Part shown: in pieces, positions 55,789 through 63,879 of the stretch
How the letters are laid out: every line of letters begins with the position of its first letter
Position numbering within the stretch: the first letter of the stretch is position 1
From: Arthrobacter sp. 135MFCol5.1
GTDB lineage: Bacteria > Actinomycetota > Actinomycetes > Actinomycetales > Micrococcaceae
Assembly (NCBI RefSeq): GCF_000374865.1
Contig: NZ_KB895452.1
Span: 310,001 to 374,000, forward strand
Length of the DNA: 64,000 bases
Direction of reading: 5' to 3'
The notes under the pieces: generated by a model
Told to the model about the DNA's origin: nothing
Databases searched by the model: none
What the model saw: the letters and a program-made list of their open reading frames with translations, nothing else
Made by a program: the position numbers and the translations under genes

Positions 55789-57363
55789 GTGAACGATGCC
55801 GATAACACCCAGAACTCTGCTTCCCAGCCGCTGGAGGAGCGCGTCAACAACCGCTCTCAGCGGCCCAGTTCCAACGCTTTCAAGGCCTTCATGGCCAGCA
55901 ACTGGGCGCCGTCCAGCCAGGAACTCCCCCAGCGCGACGCCGTCGCCGGCTACGCCGCAACCCGGCGCAAGGCAATCTCCGCCCTGTTCGAGGGCGAACG
56001 GCTGGTCATCCCCGCCGGACCGCCCAAGGTCCGCTCCAACGACTGCGACTACCGCTTCCGGCCGCACTCCGGCTTCGCCCACCTGACGGGCCTCGGCCTG
56101 GACCACGAGCCGGACGCTGTCCTGATCCTGGACCCGGTGGAGGAAGGAACCGGCGACGACGGCGGCAACCACCGCGCCACGTTGTACTTCCGGCCGTTGG
56201 CGGGCAGGGACACCGAACAGTTCTACGCCGATTCCCGCTCCGGCGAGTTCTGGATCGGGGCGCGCCCCACCCTCGAAGAGTTCCAGGCCCGCCTGGGGCT
56301 GCCCACCGCCCACATCGACCAGCTCGAAACGGCCATCACCAAGGATGTCGGCGCTCCCGAGATCGGCGGCATCTCCATCCGCCTGGTCCGCAAGGTGGAC
56401 GAAAACATCGACGCCCTGGTGGATACGGCCCGGTACAACACGGCGAAGGACCCGGAGAACCTGGACCTTGAGGTCCTGGACGCCTTGGACGAGAAGCTCA
56501 GCGAAGCACTCTCCGAGCTCCGCCTGCTCAAGGACGAGTGGGAGATCGAGCAGATGAAGATCGCCGTGTCCGCAACGGTTGAGGGATTCGAGGAGGTCGT
56601 CAAGGCCCTCCCCCGTGCGCTGACGCATGCCCGCGGCGAACGGGTAGTGGAGGGGGCGTTCTTTGCCCGCGCCCGCGAGGTGGGCAACGAACTGGGCTAC
56701 GACACCATCGCGGCCTCCGGCAACAACGCCACCGTGCTGCACTGGACCCGCAACACCGGCCGGGTCCACGCAGGCGACCTCCTGCTCCTGGACGCCGGTG
56801 TCGAGGCGGACTCGCTCTACACGGCGGACATCACCCGTACCATTCCGGCTGATGGCACTTTCACCGCGGTCCAGCGCAAGGTCTACGAGGCGGTGCTCGA
56901 CGCCGCGGACGCCGGCTTCGCCGCAGCGCAGCCGGGGACAAAATTCCGCGACATCCACACCGCGGCAACCACGGTCCTGGCCGAGCGCCTCGCCGAGTGG
57001 GGCCTGCTGCCGGTCAGCGTGGAGGAGGCGGTCAGCCCCGAGGGCCAGCAGCACCGCCGCTGGATGCCGCACGGAACGAGCCACCACCTCGGCCTGGATG
57101 TGCACGACTGCGCCCAGGCCAAGCGGGAACTTTACCTGGACGGCATCCTCACCGAAGGCATGGTCTTCACGATTGAACCGGGCCTCTACTTCAAGGCGGA
57201 GGACCTGGCGATTCCCGAGGAATACCGCGGCATCGGCGTCAGGATCGAGGACGATATCCTCATGACCGCCGACGGCCCCGTCAACCTCAGCGCGGCCCTG
57301 CCCCGCACGGTTGAAGACGTCGAGACCTGGATGGCCGGCATTTACCGGACCGAAGAGGCCTGA
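55789..57363 (+). CDS. pepP: Xaa-Pro aminopeptidase (aminopeptidase P, M24B)
   Basis: Removes N-terminal residues preceding proline. 524 residues: N-terminal AMP_N domain (about 40-180, FRPHSGFAHLTGLGLDHEPDAV) and a pita-bread catalytic domain (about 245-510). Dinuclear manganese ligands are visible: LLLDAGVEADSLYTADITRT (two Asp, about 335-350), HGTSHHLGLDVHD (about 425-438), FTIEPGLYF (about 460) and VRIEDDILMT (about 485). An unstructured acidic leader of about 20 residues is present. GTG start with no ribosome site. Confidence 0.95.
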   Translation: MNDADNTQNSASQPLEERVNNRSQRPSSNAFKAFMASNWAPSSQELPQRDAVAGYAATRRKAISALFEGERLVIPAGPPKVRSNDCDYRFRPHSGFAHLTGLGLDHEPDAVLILDPVEEGTGDDGGNHRATLYFRPLAGRDTEQFYADSRSGEFWIGARPTLEEFQARLGLPTAHIDQLETAITKDVGAPEIGGISIRLVRKVDENIDALVDTARYNTAKDPENLDLEVLDALDEKLSEALSELRLLKDEWEIEQMKIAVSATVEGFEEVVKALPRALTHARGERVVEGAFFARAREVGNELGYDTIAASGNNATVLHWTRNTGRVHAGDLLLLDAGVEADSLYTADITRTIPADGTFTAVQRKVYEAVLDAADAGFAAAQPGTKFRDIHTAATTVLAERLAEWGLLPVSVEEAVSPEGQQHRRWMPHGTSHHLGLDVHDCAQAKRELYLDGILTEGMVFTIEPGLYFKAEDLAIPEEYRGIGVRIEDDILMTADGPVNLSAALPRTVEDVETWMAGIYRTEEA

Positions 57364-57378
57364 CACGGGCACACACGG

Positions 57379-57426
57379 GAAAAGCGTGGCCACCGGACTG
57401 GGTCCGGTGGCCACGCTCTTTTCGTT
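57379..57426. terminator. Bidirectional terminator between pepP and the stress-protein gene
   Basis: AGCGTGGCCACCGGAC pairs perfectly with GTCCGGTGGCCACGCT around TGG. TTTT follows on both strands, so it can serve both convergent genes. Confidence 0.88.
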
Positions 57427-57484
57427 TCGCCGTCATCCTGCGCGCGCCGTCAGGAAGGCAGGGGTGTCTGCGGAGCCGGCAGCC

Positions 57485-58453
57485 CTATTGTCCGCTGCCG
57501 CCCCGGTGCGTGTCCTCGTCCTGGCCGTACTGCCCTGCGTTGTGCTCCTGGTTGTGGCCCGCTGCGGATTGGGTGGCCGGTTCGTTGGTGTGTTCCGGGG
57601 CGGCTGCGCCGTGCTGCGCGGCGTCAGCCGTGGGGCCCTGCGGAAGCCGGACTCCGTACTGGGGCCGGCCGTCCGGCAGGTCGGGGTACCGCACGGTGCG
57701 GACCGGCTGTGCCGGCGGCTGCCCGTCGTCATACTGTTGTCCGGCCTGTTGCTGGCTTCCGGCGCCCGGGGAGCCGTGGCCTTCCTGCGGCGGAGCTGCA
57801 GTGGGCCGCTGGCCGTAGGGGTCGTTCCACCCGGCGGGCCTGGCCGGTCCTTGGCCAGGCTGCTGTTCCTGCCCCGGCTGCTGCTGGTTCGGCTGGTTGT
57901 AATAGTCATGCTGCGTGTACGGGCCGTGCCCGGACGCCGCGTCGGAGCGGGACATCGGCAGCTGCTGCAGCAGGCGCCGGGCCTCATGGGCTGCCTCGGG
58001 AGCCACGATGACATCATAGTTCGTGGCCACTACCTGGCTGGTGGAGGTGAAGTCCCGCTTGCCGCGCTGCATGGCGTAGGTGACGATGCCGAAGAGCATG
58101 AAGAAGGCCGCACCCATCAACACCGACGTCATGATCGAGAAGTAGCCGGGCGAGGGCGCGAAGAAGGACAACATGACGCCTACGAAGAGGCCGAACCACA
58201 TGCCGCTCAGTGCTCCGGAAAGGGCCACCCGGGGGTAGCTCAGGCGTCCCGTCACCCGCTCCACCATCTTCAGTTCGTTGCCCACGATGGAAACCATCTG
58301 GACCGGGAACTGCTGGTCCGCGAGGTAGTCAACCGCCTTCTGGGCGTCGAGGTAGGAGTTGTAGGACCCGACGGTGTCACCGGTGGGTACGGCCCGGGCG
58401 TCATCCGGTCCGGTGGGGCCGCCGGTCTTGGGAGCACCAAAAATGTTGGACAT
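57485..58453 (-). CDS. General-stress-protein-like membrane protein with Gln/Pro-rich tail
   Basis: About 322 residues. The N-terminal part has a general stress protein 17M-like domain (SYNSYLDAQKAVDYLADQQF, MVSIVGNELKMVERVTGRLS, about 30-70), then two membrane helices (ALSGALSGMWFGLFVGVMLSF; VLMGAAFFMLFGIVTYAM, about 80-130), a short domain (NYDVIVAPEAAHEARRLLQQ) and a 165-residue disordered Gln/Pro/Gly tail. Function unknown. ATG 58453 is preceded by AAGAAT 6 bases upstream; a TTG frame extends to 58474. Confidence 0.8.
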   Translation of the reverse strand: MSNIFGAPKTGGPTGPDDARAVPTGDTVGSYNSYLDAQKAVDYLADQQFPVQMVSIVGNELKMVERVTGRLSYPRVALSGALSGMWFGLFVGVMLSFFAPSPGYFSIMTSVLMGAAFFMLFGIVTYAMQRGKRDFTSTSQVVATNYDVIVAPEAAHEARRLLQQLPMSRSDAASGHGPYTQHDYYNQPNQQQPGQEQQPGQGPARPAGWNDPYGQRPTAAPPQEGHGSPGAGSQQQAGQQYDDGQPPAQPVRTVRYPDLPDGRPQYGVRLPQGPTADAAQHGAAAPEHTNEPATQSAAGHNQEHNAGQYGQDEDTHRGGSGQ

Positions 58454-58465
58454 ACACCCATTCTT
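58454..58465 (-). promoter_or_regulatory. -10-like box AAGAAT for the stress-protein gene
   Basis: AAGAAT on the minus strand (plus 58460-58465) ends 6 bases before the ATG; only a weak match. Confidence 0.3.
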
Positions 58466-58518
58466 GCCCATCAAGATGGGTGCTGCCTGTAAATTCAGCT
58501 AAAAGAGAGCAGACTCGG

Positions 58519-58530
58519 TAGCCTGTAGTG
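58519..58530 (+). promoter_or_regulatory. -10-like box TAGCCT for the MgtE-N/CBS gene
   Basis: TAGCCT at 58519-58524 ends 6 bases before GTG 58531; the in-frame GTG at 58528 would fall inside this interval. Confidence 0.5.
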
Positions 58531-59814
58531 GTGAGCACAACACCTACCCGTGTCTTCGTGGCACGCCTCCTGGGCCTGGATGTCTTCGACCCCTTGGGTG
58601 ACCGCCTGGGCCGGCTGCGCGATGTTGTTGTGCTGTCCAGGGGGACCCAGGGTGCGCCGCATGTGGTGGGTATCGTGGTGGAAGTTCCGGGGAAGAAGCG
58701 CGTCTTCGTGCCCATGACGCGGATCACCTCGATCGATCAGACGCAGATTATCTGCACCGGCCTGGTCAACCTGCGCCGGTTCGAACAGCGTGGAGCCGAA
58801 ACCCTGGTGGTGGCGGAGATGTTCGACCGGCGGGTCACCCTCCGCGACGGCAGCGGCGACGCCACCATCGAGGACATCGCGATCGACCAGCACCGGTCCC
58901 GGGACTGGTTCGTCAGCAAGCTCTTTGTCCGGCGCGGCCACTCGCTGTCCCCTTTGAGCCGCTTGCGCCGCAATGAAACCCTGATCATTGACTGGGCGGA
59001 CGCCCAGCAGGGAGCACGCACCGAGCCGCAGGCAGCCACGCAGTTCGTGGCCAACCACGAAGACCTCAAGCCCGCAGACTTTGCCGAGGCATTGCAGGAG
59101 ATGAGCGACAAGCGCCGTTTCGAAGTTGCCAGCGAACTGCAGGACGAGCGGCTGGCCGACGTCCTCCAGGAGCTTCCCGAGGACGATCAGGTGGAAATCC
59201 TCTCCGCGCTGGATGTCCAGCGCGCCGCCGACGTCCTTGAGGAAATGGACCCCGACGACGCCGCCGACCTCCTGGGCGAACTCCCTTCCGCCCAGGCCGA
59301 GGAACTCCTCCAGCTGATGGAGCCCGAAGGCGCCGAGGACGTCCGCCGCCTGCTCGAATACGACGAGGACACGGCCGGCGGCCTGATGACGCCCGTGCCC
59401 GTGATCCTGCCGCCGGAAGCCACGGTGGCCGAAGCCCTGGCCCATGTGCGGCGGGAGGAGCTCTCCCCTGCGCTGGCGTCGTCGATCTTCATCGCCCGGC
59501 CGCCGCTCGAGACCCCCACCGGCCGCTTCCTGGGCGTGGTGCACATCCAGCAACTGCTCCGTTTCCCGCCGTTCGAGGCACTGGGCAACCTGGTGGACAA
59601 GAACCTCGAGCCTTTGTCCGACCAGGCCCACATCAGTGAGGTGGCCCGGACCCTGGCCACCTACAACCTCAACTCCCTCCCGGTGGTCAACGACGCCGGC
59701 CGGCTTGTGGGGGCGGTGACTGTTGATGACGTATTGGATCACTTGTTGCCGGACGACTGGCGCGCCCACGATGGCGAAGCCCCGATAAGAAAGCTCGGTG
59801 GCCGCATTGGCTGA
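58531..59814 (+). CDS. MgtE intracellular-domain and CBS protein without a channel domain
   Basis: 427 residues. The first 150 form a PRC-barrel-like unit (RVFVARLLGLDVFDPLGDRL; RVFVPMTRITSID). Residues about 180-280 are the helical MgtE N domain (LADVLQELPEDDQVEILSAL, AADVLEEMDPDDAADLLGEL), rich in acidic Mg2+-sensing repeats. A CBS pair follows (DTAGGLMTPVPVILPPEATV, about 290, and LNSLPVVNDAGRLVGAVTVDD, about 385). The membrane channel of true MgtE is absent. Start is GTG 58531, with TAGCCT 6 bases upstream. The DUF1003 gene overlaps its end by 17 bases. Probably a Mg2+ or nucleotide sensor acting on another membrane protein. Confidence 0.88.
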   Translation: MSTTPTRVFVARLLGLDVFDPLGDRLGRLRDVVVLSRGTQGAPHVVGIVVEVPGKKRVFVPMTRITSIDQTQIICTGLVNLRRFEQRGAETLVVAEMFDRRVTLRDGSGDATIEDIAIDQHRSRDWFVSKLFVRRGHSLSPLSRLRRNETLIIDWADAQQGARTEPQAATQFVANHEDLKPADFAEALQEMSDKRRFEVASELQDERLADVLQELPEDDQVEILSALDVQRAADVLEEMDPDDAADLLGELPSAQAEELLQLMEPEGAEDVRRLLEYDEDTAGGLMTPVPVILPPEATVAEALAHVRREELSPALASSIFIARPPLETPTGRFLGVVHIQQLLRFPPFEALGNLVDKNLEPLSDQAHISEVARTLATYNLNSLPVVNDAGRLVGAVTVDDVLDHLLPDDWRAHDGEAPIRKLGGRIG

Positions 59815-60496
59815 TAACAGCGCCCCGAAGAACCCCAACCAGCGGAGCCTGGCCAACGCGGAAGCAAAAGGCAGCCTCGACACACCCCTAAGCGCCCGTC
59901 AGCGGATCCTGCCCAAGTTCAAGCCGGATCCGGACGCATTCGGGCACGCCACCGAGGGTTTTGCCCGGTTTATGGGCACGCCGCAGTTCCTGGTGTACAT
60001 GACGGTGTTCTGCATCTTCTGGTTGGGCTGGAACACCTGGGCGCCCGTCGAGTGGCAGTTCGACTCGAGGGACCTCGGCTTCACCCTGCTGACCCTGATG
60101 CTGTCGCTGCAGGCTTCCTACGCGGCACCCCTGCTGCTGCTCGCGCAGAACCGCCAGGACGACCGCGACCGCGTCTCGCTGCAGCAGGACCGGCAGCGCG
60201 CCGAACGCAACCTGTCCGACACCGAGTACCTCACCCGGGAGTTGGCCTCCCTGCGGATCGCGCTGCGTGAAGTAGCCACCCGTGACTACGTCAGGGCGGA
60301 GTTGCGCTCACTCCTGGAGGACATGTTGGAAGCCCAGGAGGAACTCCGGACCCACGACGACTCCGGCCCCGGTTCCCATGAGTCACCGCGGGACAAGGTC
60401 AAGGACAAACTGCGTGAGCAGAGGGACCGGCAGCGTGGCCCGCGGACCCAGCAGATCCCCCGGGTCAAGCCCGGCCATTCCACCAACGAACGCTAG
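59798..60496 (+). CDS. DUF1003 membrane protein
   Basis: 232 residues of the DUF1003 family: a soluble leader, two membrane helices (FLVYMTVFCIFWLGWNTW and LGFTLLTLMLSLQASYAAPLLLL, about 65-120, joined by a WAPVEWQFD loop), a coiled-coil-like NRQDDRDRVSLQQDRQRAERNL segment and a basic disordered tail. Function unknown; relatives are linked to cation stress. The GTG start at 59798 lies inside the MgtE-N/CBS gene, so translation is coupled. A TTG at 59807 is an alternative start. Confidence 0.88.
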   Translation: MAALADNSAPKNPNQRSLANAEAKGSLDTPLSARQRILPKFKPDPDAFGHATEGFARFMGTPQFLVYMTVFCIFWLGWNTWAPVEWQFDSRDLGFTLLTLMLSLQASYAAPLLLLAQNRQDDRDRVSLQQDRQRAERNLSDTEYLTRELASLRIALREVATRDYVRAELRSLLEDMLEAQEELRTHDDSGPGSHESPRDKVKDKLREQRDRQRGPRTQQIPRVKPGHSTNER

Positions 60497-60551
60497 GCCG
60501 GATCATCCGGCTGCACTTCGCCGCACCAGCACGAAAGCCGAGGCCCCTCAC

Positions 60552-61709
60552 GTGAGCGTCCCCATGGATCCGGCACCATCCAGCAACTCCCCGCTGCTCC
60601 AGGCCGTCACCCACGCCCTGGCAACCGTTATTGACCCTGAGCTCCGCCGCCCGATCACCGAACTGGGGATGGTGGACTCCGTCCAGGTGTCCGACGACGG
60701 CCGGGTCACCGTCGCAGTCCTGCTCACCATTGCGGGTTGCCCGCTGCGGGACACGATCACAGCCGATGCCCGCAAGGCCCTGTCCGCGGTCCCCGGCGTC
60801 ACCGCCGTCGACGTCGACCTGAAGGTCATGGACCAGGCCCAGCGGGATGCGCTCAAGGAGAAGCTGCGCGGCCCCGGCGGCGCACGCACCATCCCGTTCA
60901 ACCAGCCCGAGTCGCTGACCAAGGTCTATGCGGTGGCCAGCGGCAAGGGCGGGGTGGGGAAATCCTCGGTGACCGTAAACCTTGCCACCGCCTTGGCTGC
61001 CCGGGGCCTGCGCGTGGGCATCGTGGACGCGGATGTCTACGGTTTCTCCGTCCCCGCCTTGATGGGCATCACCCAGGCTCCCACCCAGGTGGATGACATG
61101 ATCCTTCCCCCGGTTGCCTATGGTGTGAAGGTCATCTCCATCGGGATGTTCGTCACCGGGAACCAGCCTGTCGCCTGGCGGGGACCCATGCTGCACCGGG
61201 CCCTGGAGCAATTCCTCACGGACGTCTACTTCGGCGACCTGGACGCTCTGTTCCTGGACCTTCCCCCGGGGACCGGGGACATCGCCATTTCGGTGGCGCA
61301 GTTGCTGCCCAAGGCCGAGATCCTGGTGGTCACCACGCCCCAGGCTGCGGCAGCGGACGTGGCCGAACGCGCGGGTGCGATCGCAGCCCAGACCGGCCAG
61401 AAGATCGCCGGTGTCATTGAGAACATGTCGTACCTGGACACGCCCGGCGGCGGCAGGATGGAACTCTTCGGAAGCGGCGGCGGGACAGTCCTTACCGGGC
61501 GGCTCAGCACCACGCTCGGCGTTCCGGTGCCCCTGCTGGGCCAGATTCCGCTGGATATCCAACTTCGCGAGGGCGGTGACGCCGGGGTTCCGATCGTGCT
61601 TGGCCGGCCCGATTCCGCGGCAGGCGTGGCGTTGGCAGGTATCGCGGCGCAGCTTGCCGCCACACCGCGGGGCCTTGCCGGGATGAAGCTGGGCCTCCAG
61701 CCCCGCTGA
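60552..61709 (+). CDS. mrp: Mrp/NBP35-family P-loop ATPase (ApbC type)
   Basis: About 385 residues. N-terminal MIP18/DUF59 domain (VIDPELRRPITELGMVDSV, about 20-40) followed by the ATPase with deviant Walker A VASGKGGVGKSSVTVNLA (about 133-150) and DLPPGTGDIAIS (about 240). Carrier of Fe-S clusters in related species. The usual C-terminal CxxC is not visible: GVIENMSYLDTPGGGRMELFG replaces the typical Cys-containing segment. GTG start at 60552 with GAGG 8 bases upstream. Confidence 0.93.
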   Translation: MSVPMDPAPSSNSPLLQAVTHALATVIDPELRRPITELGMVDSVQVSDDGRVTVAVLLTIAGCPLRDTITADARKALSAVPGVTAVDVDLKVMDQAQRDALKEKLRGPGGARTIPFNQPESLTKVYAVASGKGGVGKSSVTVNLATALAARGLRVGIVDADVYGFSVPALMGITQAPTQVDDMILPPVAYGVKVISIGMFVTGNQPVAWRGPMLHRALEQFLTDVYFGDLDALFLDLPPGTGDIAISVAQLLPKAEILVVTTPQAAAADVAERAGAIAAQTGQKIAGVIENMSYLDTPGGGRMELFGSGGGTVLTGRLSTTLGVPVPLLGQIPLDIQLREGGDAGVPIVLGRPDSAAGVALAGIAAQLAATPRGLAGMKLGLQPR

Positions 61710-61717
61710 CCAGCGCC

Positions 61718-62122
61718 CTAGGTGGCTTCGGTATCGAAGGGAGCGGTTTCGCCCGGGGCGAGCCGCTCCACAACCCGCTCAGGACGGGAAGGTGCGGCGT
61801 CGGCCACTGCAGCCGCGCCGGAAACCGCCGCCACCGCGGCCGGGGCTCCCGCACTGACGGGTTTGGTGTCGTCGTCGAACAGTGCTTCCTTGATGATGCG
61901 GCGGGGGTCGTACTGGCGGGGATCGTATTTCTTCCAATCGACATCGTCGATGTCGATGCCTACTTCTTCCTTGATTTGCTCACGGGCACCGGAGGCCATC
62001 CGGCGGACTTCCTTGACCAGGTTTGCCAGCTTCTGGGTATATTCGGGCAGCCGTTGGGGGCCGATCACGAGAACGCCGATGATCAGCAGAATTATGAATT
62101 CCGGGCCGTTGATACCAAACAC
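61718..62122 (-). CDS. tatB: Sec-independent protein translocase protein TatB
   Basis: 134-residue twin-arginine translocation subunit. Extracytoplasmic N terminus FGINGPEFIILLIIGVLVIGPQRLPEYTQKL with the Glu at about 8 and the GPQRLP hinge, then an amphipathic helix (LVKEVRRMASGAREQIKEEVG) and a disordered tail. A TatA and TatC are not in the window. GTG start at 62122; TAATCT ends 7 bases upstream and no ribosome site is seen. Convergent with mrp with only 8 bases between. Confidence 0.94.
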   Translation of the reverse strand: MFGINGPEFIILLIIGVLVIGPQRLPEYTQKLANLVKEVRRMASGAREQIKEEVGIDIDDVDWKKYDPRQYDPRRIIKEALFDDDTKPVSAGAPAAVAAVSGAAAVADAAPSRPERVVERLAPGETAPFDTEAT

Positions 62123-62135
62123 TTTAGGAAGATTA
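62123..62135 (-). promoter_or_regulatory. -10-like box TAATCT for tatB
   Basis: TAATCT on the minus strand (plus 62130-62135) ends 7 bases before the GTG; the closest match to TATAAT among these boxes apart from hemA. Confidence 0.5.
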
Positions 62136-62191
62136 CCCTCTCCGGGCTGCCAGTGACGATTCCCGTCCGGCTGACGTGGAAACAGTCCGCG

Positions 62192-63028
62192 TCACGGGGT
62201 GAACAGGGCTGCGATCTTGCTGATGCCGCGCTCCAGCCGTGACTCCAGCGGCTCCCCGGACTTTCCTGCGGACGCTTCTGGAACGGAGGCCGCAACACCC
62301 TCGGTGGCAGCATCAGCGACGTTCTTGAGGATCGGAAGGGCGTCGTCGGCCCGCGCCGCAGGAAGGTCCGAGCGGTAGGTGATGGTGAGGCCGGCGGTCC
62401 GGTAGGTCGCGGACGCCGGGGTCAAGGACCACGCCTGCGACGTCCCGGCACCCGGTTTGGACGGGTGCTGCTCGGTGACCGTGGCGTGATGGGCACCGTC
62501 GGTAAGGCGCAGCTCCACCGCCGGTTGTCCTTCCACCAGCACCGCCCGTGCGGCTTCGAGGTGGAATCCCATGGCCTGCAGTTCCGGGCAGGCCCAGCCT
62601 TCAGAACGCAGCGAGGCCAGTTGGGCGGGATCCAGCGGGCGCCCATCCGTTGGGCTCTGCGAGGAAACGTGGGAAAACGCCGCCTCCGTTCCTGACGGTT
62701 CCCCCGCCACCGGATCCCCCGCTGCGGTGAACGCCCCCACGGCGAGCACGCCGGCCGCGGCCATGGTCCCTCCCGCGGTGAACGCCAGGGCCCGGGCGGC
62801 CATCCGGCTTCCGGTGGGGCCCGCGGGTGCTTCAGGCTGCGCCGCGAGTTCGTGGGTGCGCGCCAGAAGCCGTGCCGTCAGGTCCTCGCTGGCGGGCGGG
62901 ACCGGCGCTTGGCGGAGGCGCTCAAGGTACTGCCGTTCCCGGCGGACAGTGGCGGCACACTCCTGGCACGCCTCGAGGTGGCTGCCGGAGCGCTGGTGCT
63001 TGCCGCCGAAAGGAAACTGGGACCTCAT
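62192..63028 (-). CDS. Zinc-binding anti-sigma factor (RseA type) for SigE
   Basis: 278-residue membrane anti-sigma protein. The ZAS motif HLEACQEC (about 17-24) is the His-x3-Cys-x2-Cys that binds the ECF sigma factor; a basic leader precedes it. A membrane helix (AARALAFTAGGTMAAAGVLAVG, about 75-100) leads to an extracytoplasmic domain of about 170 residues. It starts 7 bases after sigE, so they form one transcript. In M. tuberculosis, RseA is short and cytoplasmic-like, so this one is longer. No htrA follows; tatB is next. Confidence 0.87.
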   Translation of the reverse strand: MRSQFPFGGKHQRSGSHLEACQECAATVRRERQYLERLRQAPVPPASEDLTARLLARTHELAAQPEAPAGPTGSRMAARALAFTAGGTMAAAGVLAVGAFTAAGDPVAGEPSGTEAAFSHVSSQSPTDGRPLDPAQLASLRSEGWACPELQAMGFHLEAARAVLVEGQPAVELRLTDGAHHATVTEQHPSKPGAGTSQAWSLTPASATYRTAGLTITYRSDLPAARADDALPILKNVADAATEGVAASVPEASAGKSGEPLESRLERGISKIAALFTP

Positions 63029-63035
63029 GCGCCGA

Positions 63036-63650
63036 TCAGAGGATGCCCGCTATGCGCGGCATGGAGAGCTTGCGGCGTCCCTGGTGCGGGCGCGGGTCAC
63101 GGTGTGCCAGCTTTTCCCGCAGCATGGTCCTGCCGCGGTGGATACGGGAACGGACGGTGCCGAGTTTGACGCCGAGCGCCTCGGCCACTGCGTCATAGGA
63201 CAGGCCTTCGAGGTCGCAGAGGACGACGGCGGCACGGAAGTCCGGCGGGAGTTCCTCCAGCGCTGCCTGGACATCGAGGTCCAGGTTGTTCAGCTCGAAG
63301 CTCTGCTCGGGGCCCGGTTCGCGGCCGGGCAGCCGGGACTCGGCGTCCTCCGCCAGGGCGTCGAACCGGATGCGCGTCTTCCGGCGCGCCTGGTCGAGGA
63401 ACAGGTTGGTGGTGATGCGGTGCAGCCAGCCGTCCAGGGTGCCCGGCTTGAAGTTTTCCAGTGAACGGAAGACGCGGACGAACACCTCCTGGGTGAGGTC
63501 CTCGGCGTCGAACTTGTTCCCGGTCAGGCGGTAGGCCAGCCGGTAGACCTTCGCGGAGTGATTGGTGACCACTTCTTCCCAGGTGGGACGGACCCACTCA
63601 TCATCGGGATTGTTGACTGCAGGGACAGGTGCCACAACTGAAGATGACAT
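63036..63650 (-). CDS. sigE: ECF RNA polymerase sigma factor SigE
   Basis: 204 residues, sigma-70 family group IV. Region 2 (VYRLAYRLTGNKFDAEDLTQEVFVRVFRSL, about 35-65; WLHRITTNLFLDQARR, about 75) and region 4 (ALEELPPDFRAAVVLCDLEGLSYDAVAEALGVKLGTVRSRIHRGR, about 131-175) are clear. SigE controls the envelope-stress response in actinobacteria. ATG with GAGGGGAG 7 bases upstream. Followed directly by the anti-sigma gene and divergent from an O-methyltransferase, as in M. tuberculosis. Confidence 0.93.
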   Translation of the reverse strand: MSSSVVAPVPAVNNPDDEWVRPTWEEVVTNHSAKVYRLAYRLTGNKFDAEDLTQEVFVRVFRSLENFKPGTLDGWLHRITTNLFLDQARRKTRIRFDALAEDAESRLPGREPGPEQSFELNNLDLDVQAALEELPPDFRAAVVLCDLEGLSYDAVAEALGVKLGTVRSRIHRGRTMLREKLAHRDPRPHQGRRKLSMPRIAGIL

Positions 63651-63879
63651 CGTCCACTCCCCTCGTGGAATGCTAACGCCCGGATACTGTTGACATCTCT
63701 GATTCGGCGCCGGTCACCTTTTGGATGAGCGGATTCCAATCATGTCAAACTTGGCTGGGAATTTCCTGACCGCAGGGTAACTTCAGCCTTCGGCGCAACA
63801 GCCTCTTCCCGGGCCGGCGGGGCCGGACACAGTAGGCTAAAGGGGACATTCCCCCTTCACGCCCAGAAAGCGATAATTC
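63651..63879. other. sigE / O-methyltransferase divergent intergenic region
   Basis: 229 bases. CGTT elements resembling an ECF -10 are present on the minus strand near 63677-63684, but I could not find a convincing paired -35 (GGAAC type). No RNA gene is recognised. Confidence 0.35.

Noticed and set aside
55699-57414. 571-codon minus-strand frame opposite pepP
   Set aside because: Covers pepP completely, and its Val/Gly/Leu/Gln composition is that of a shadow.
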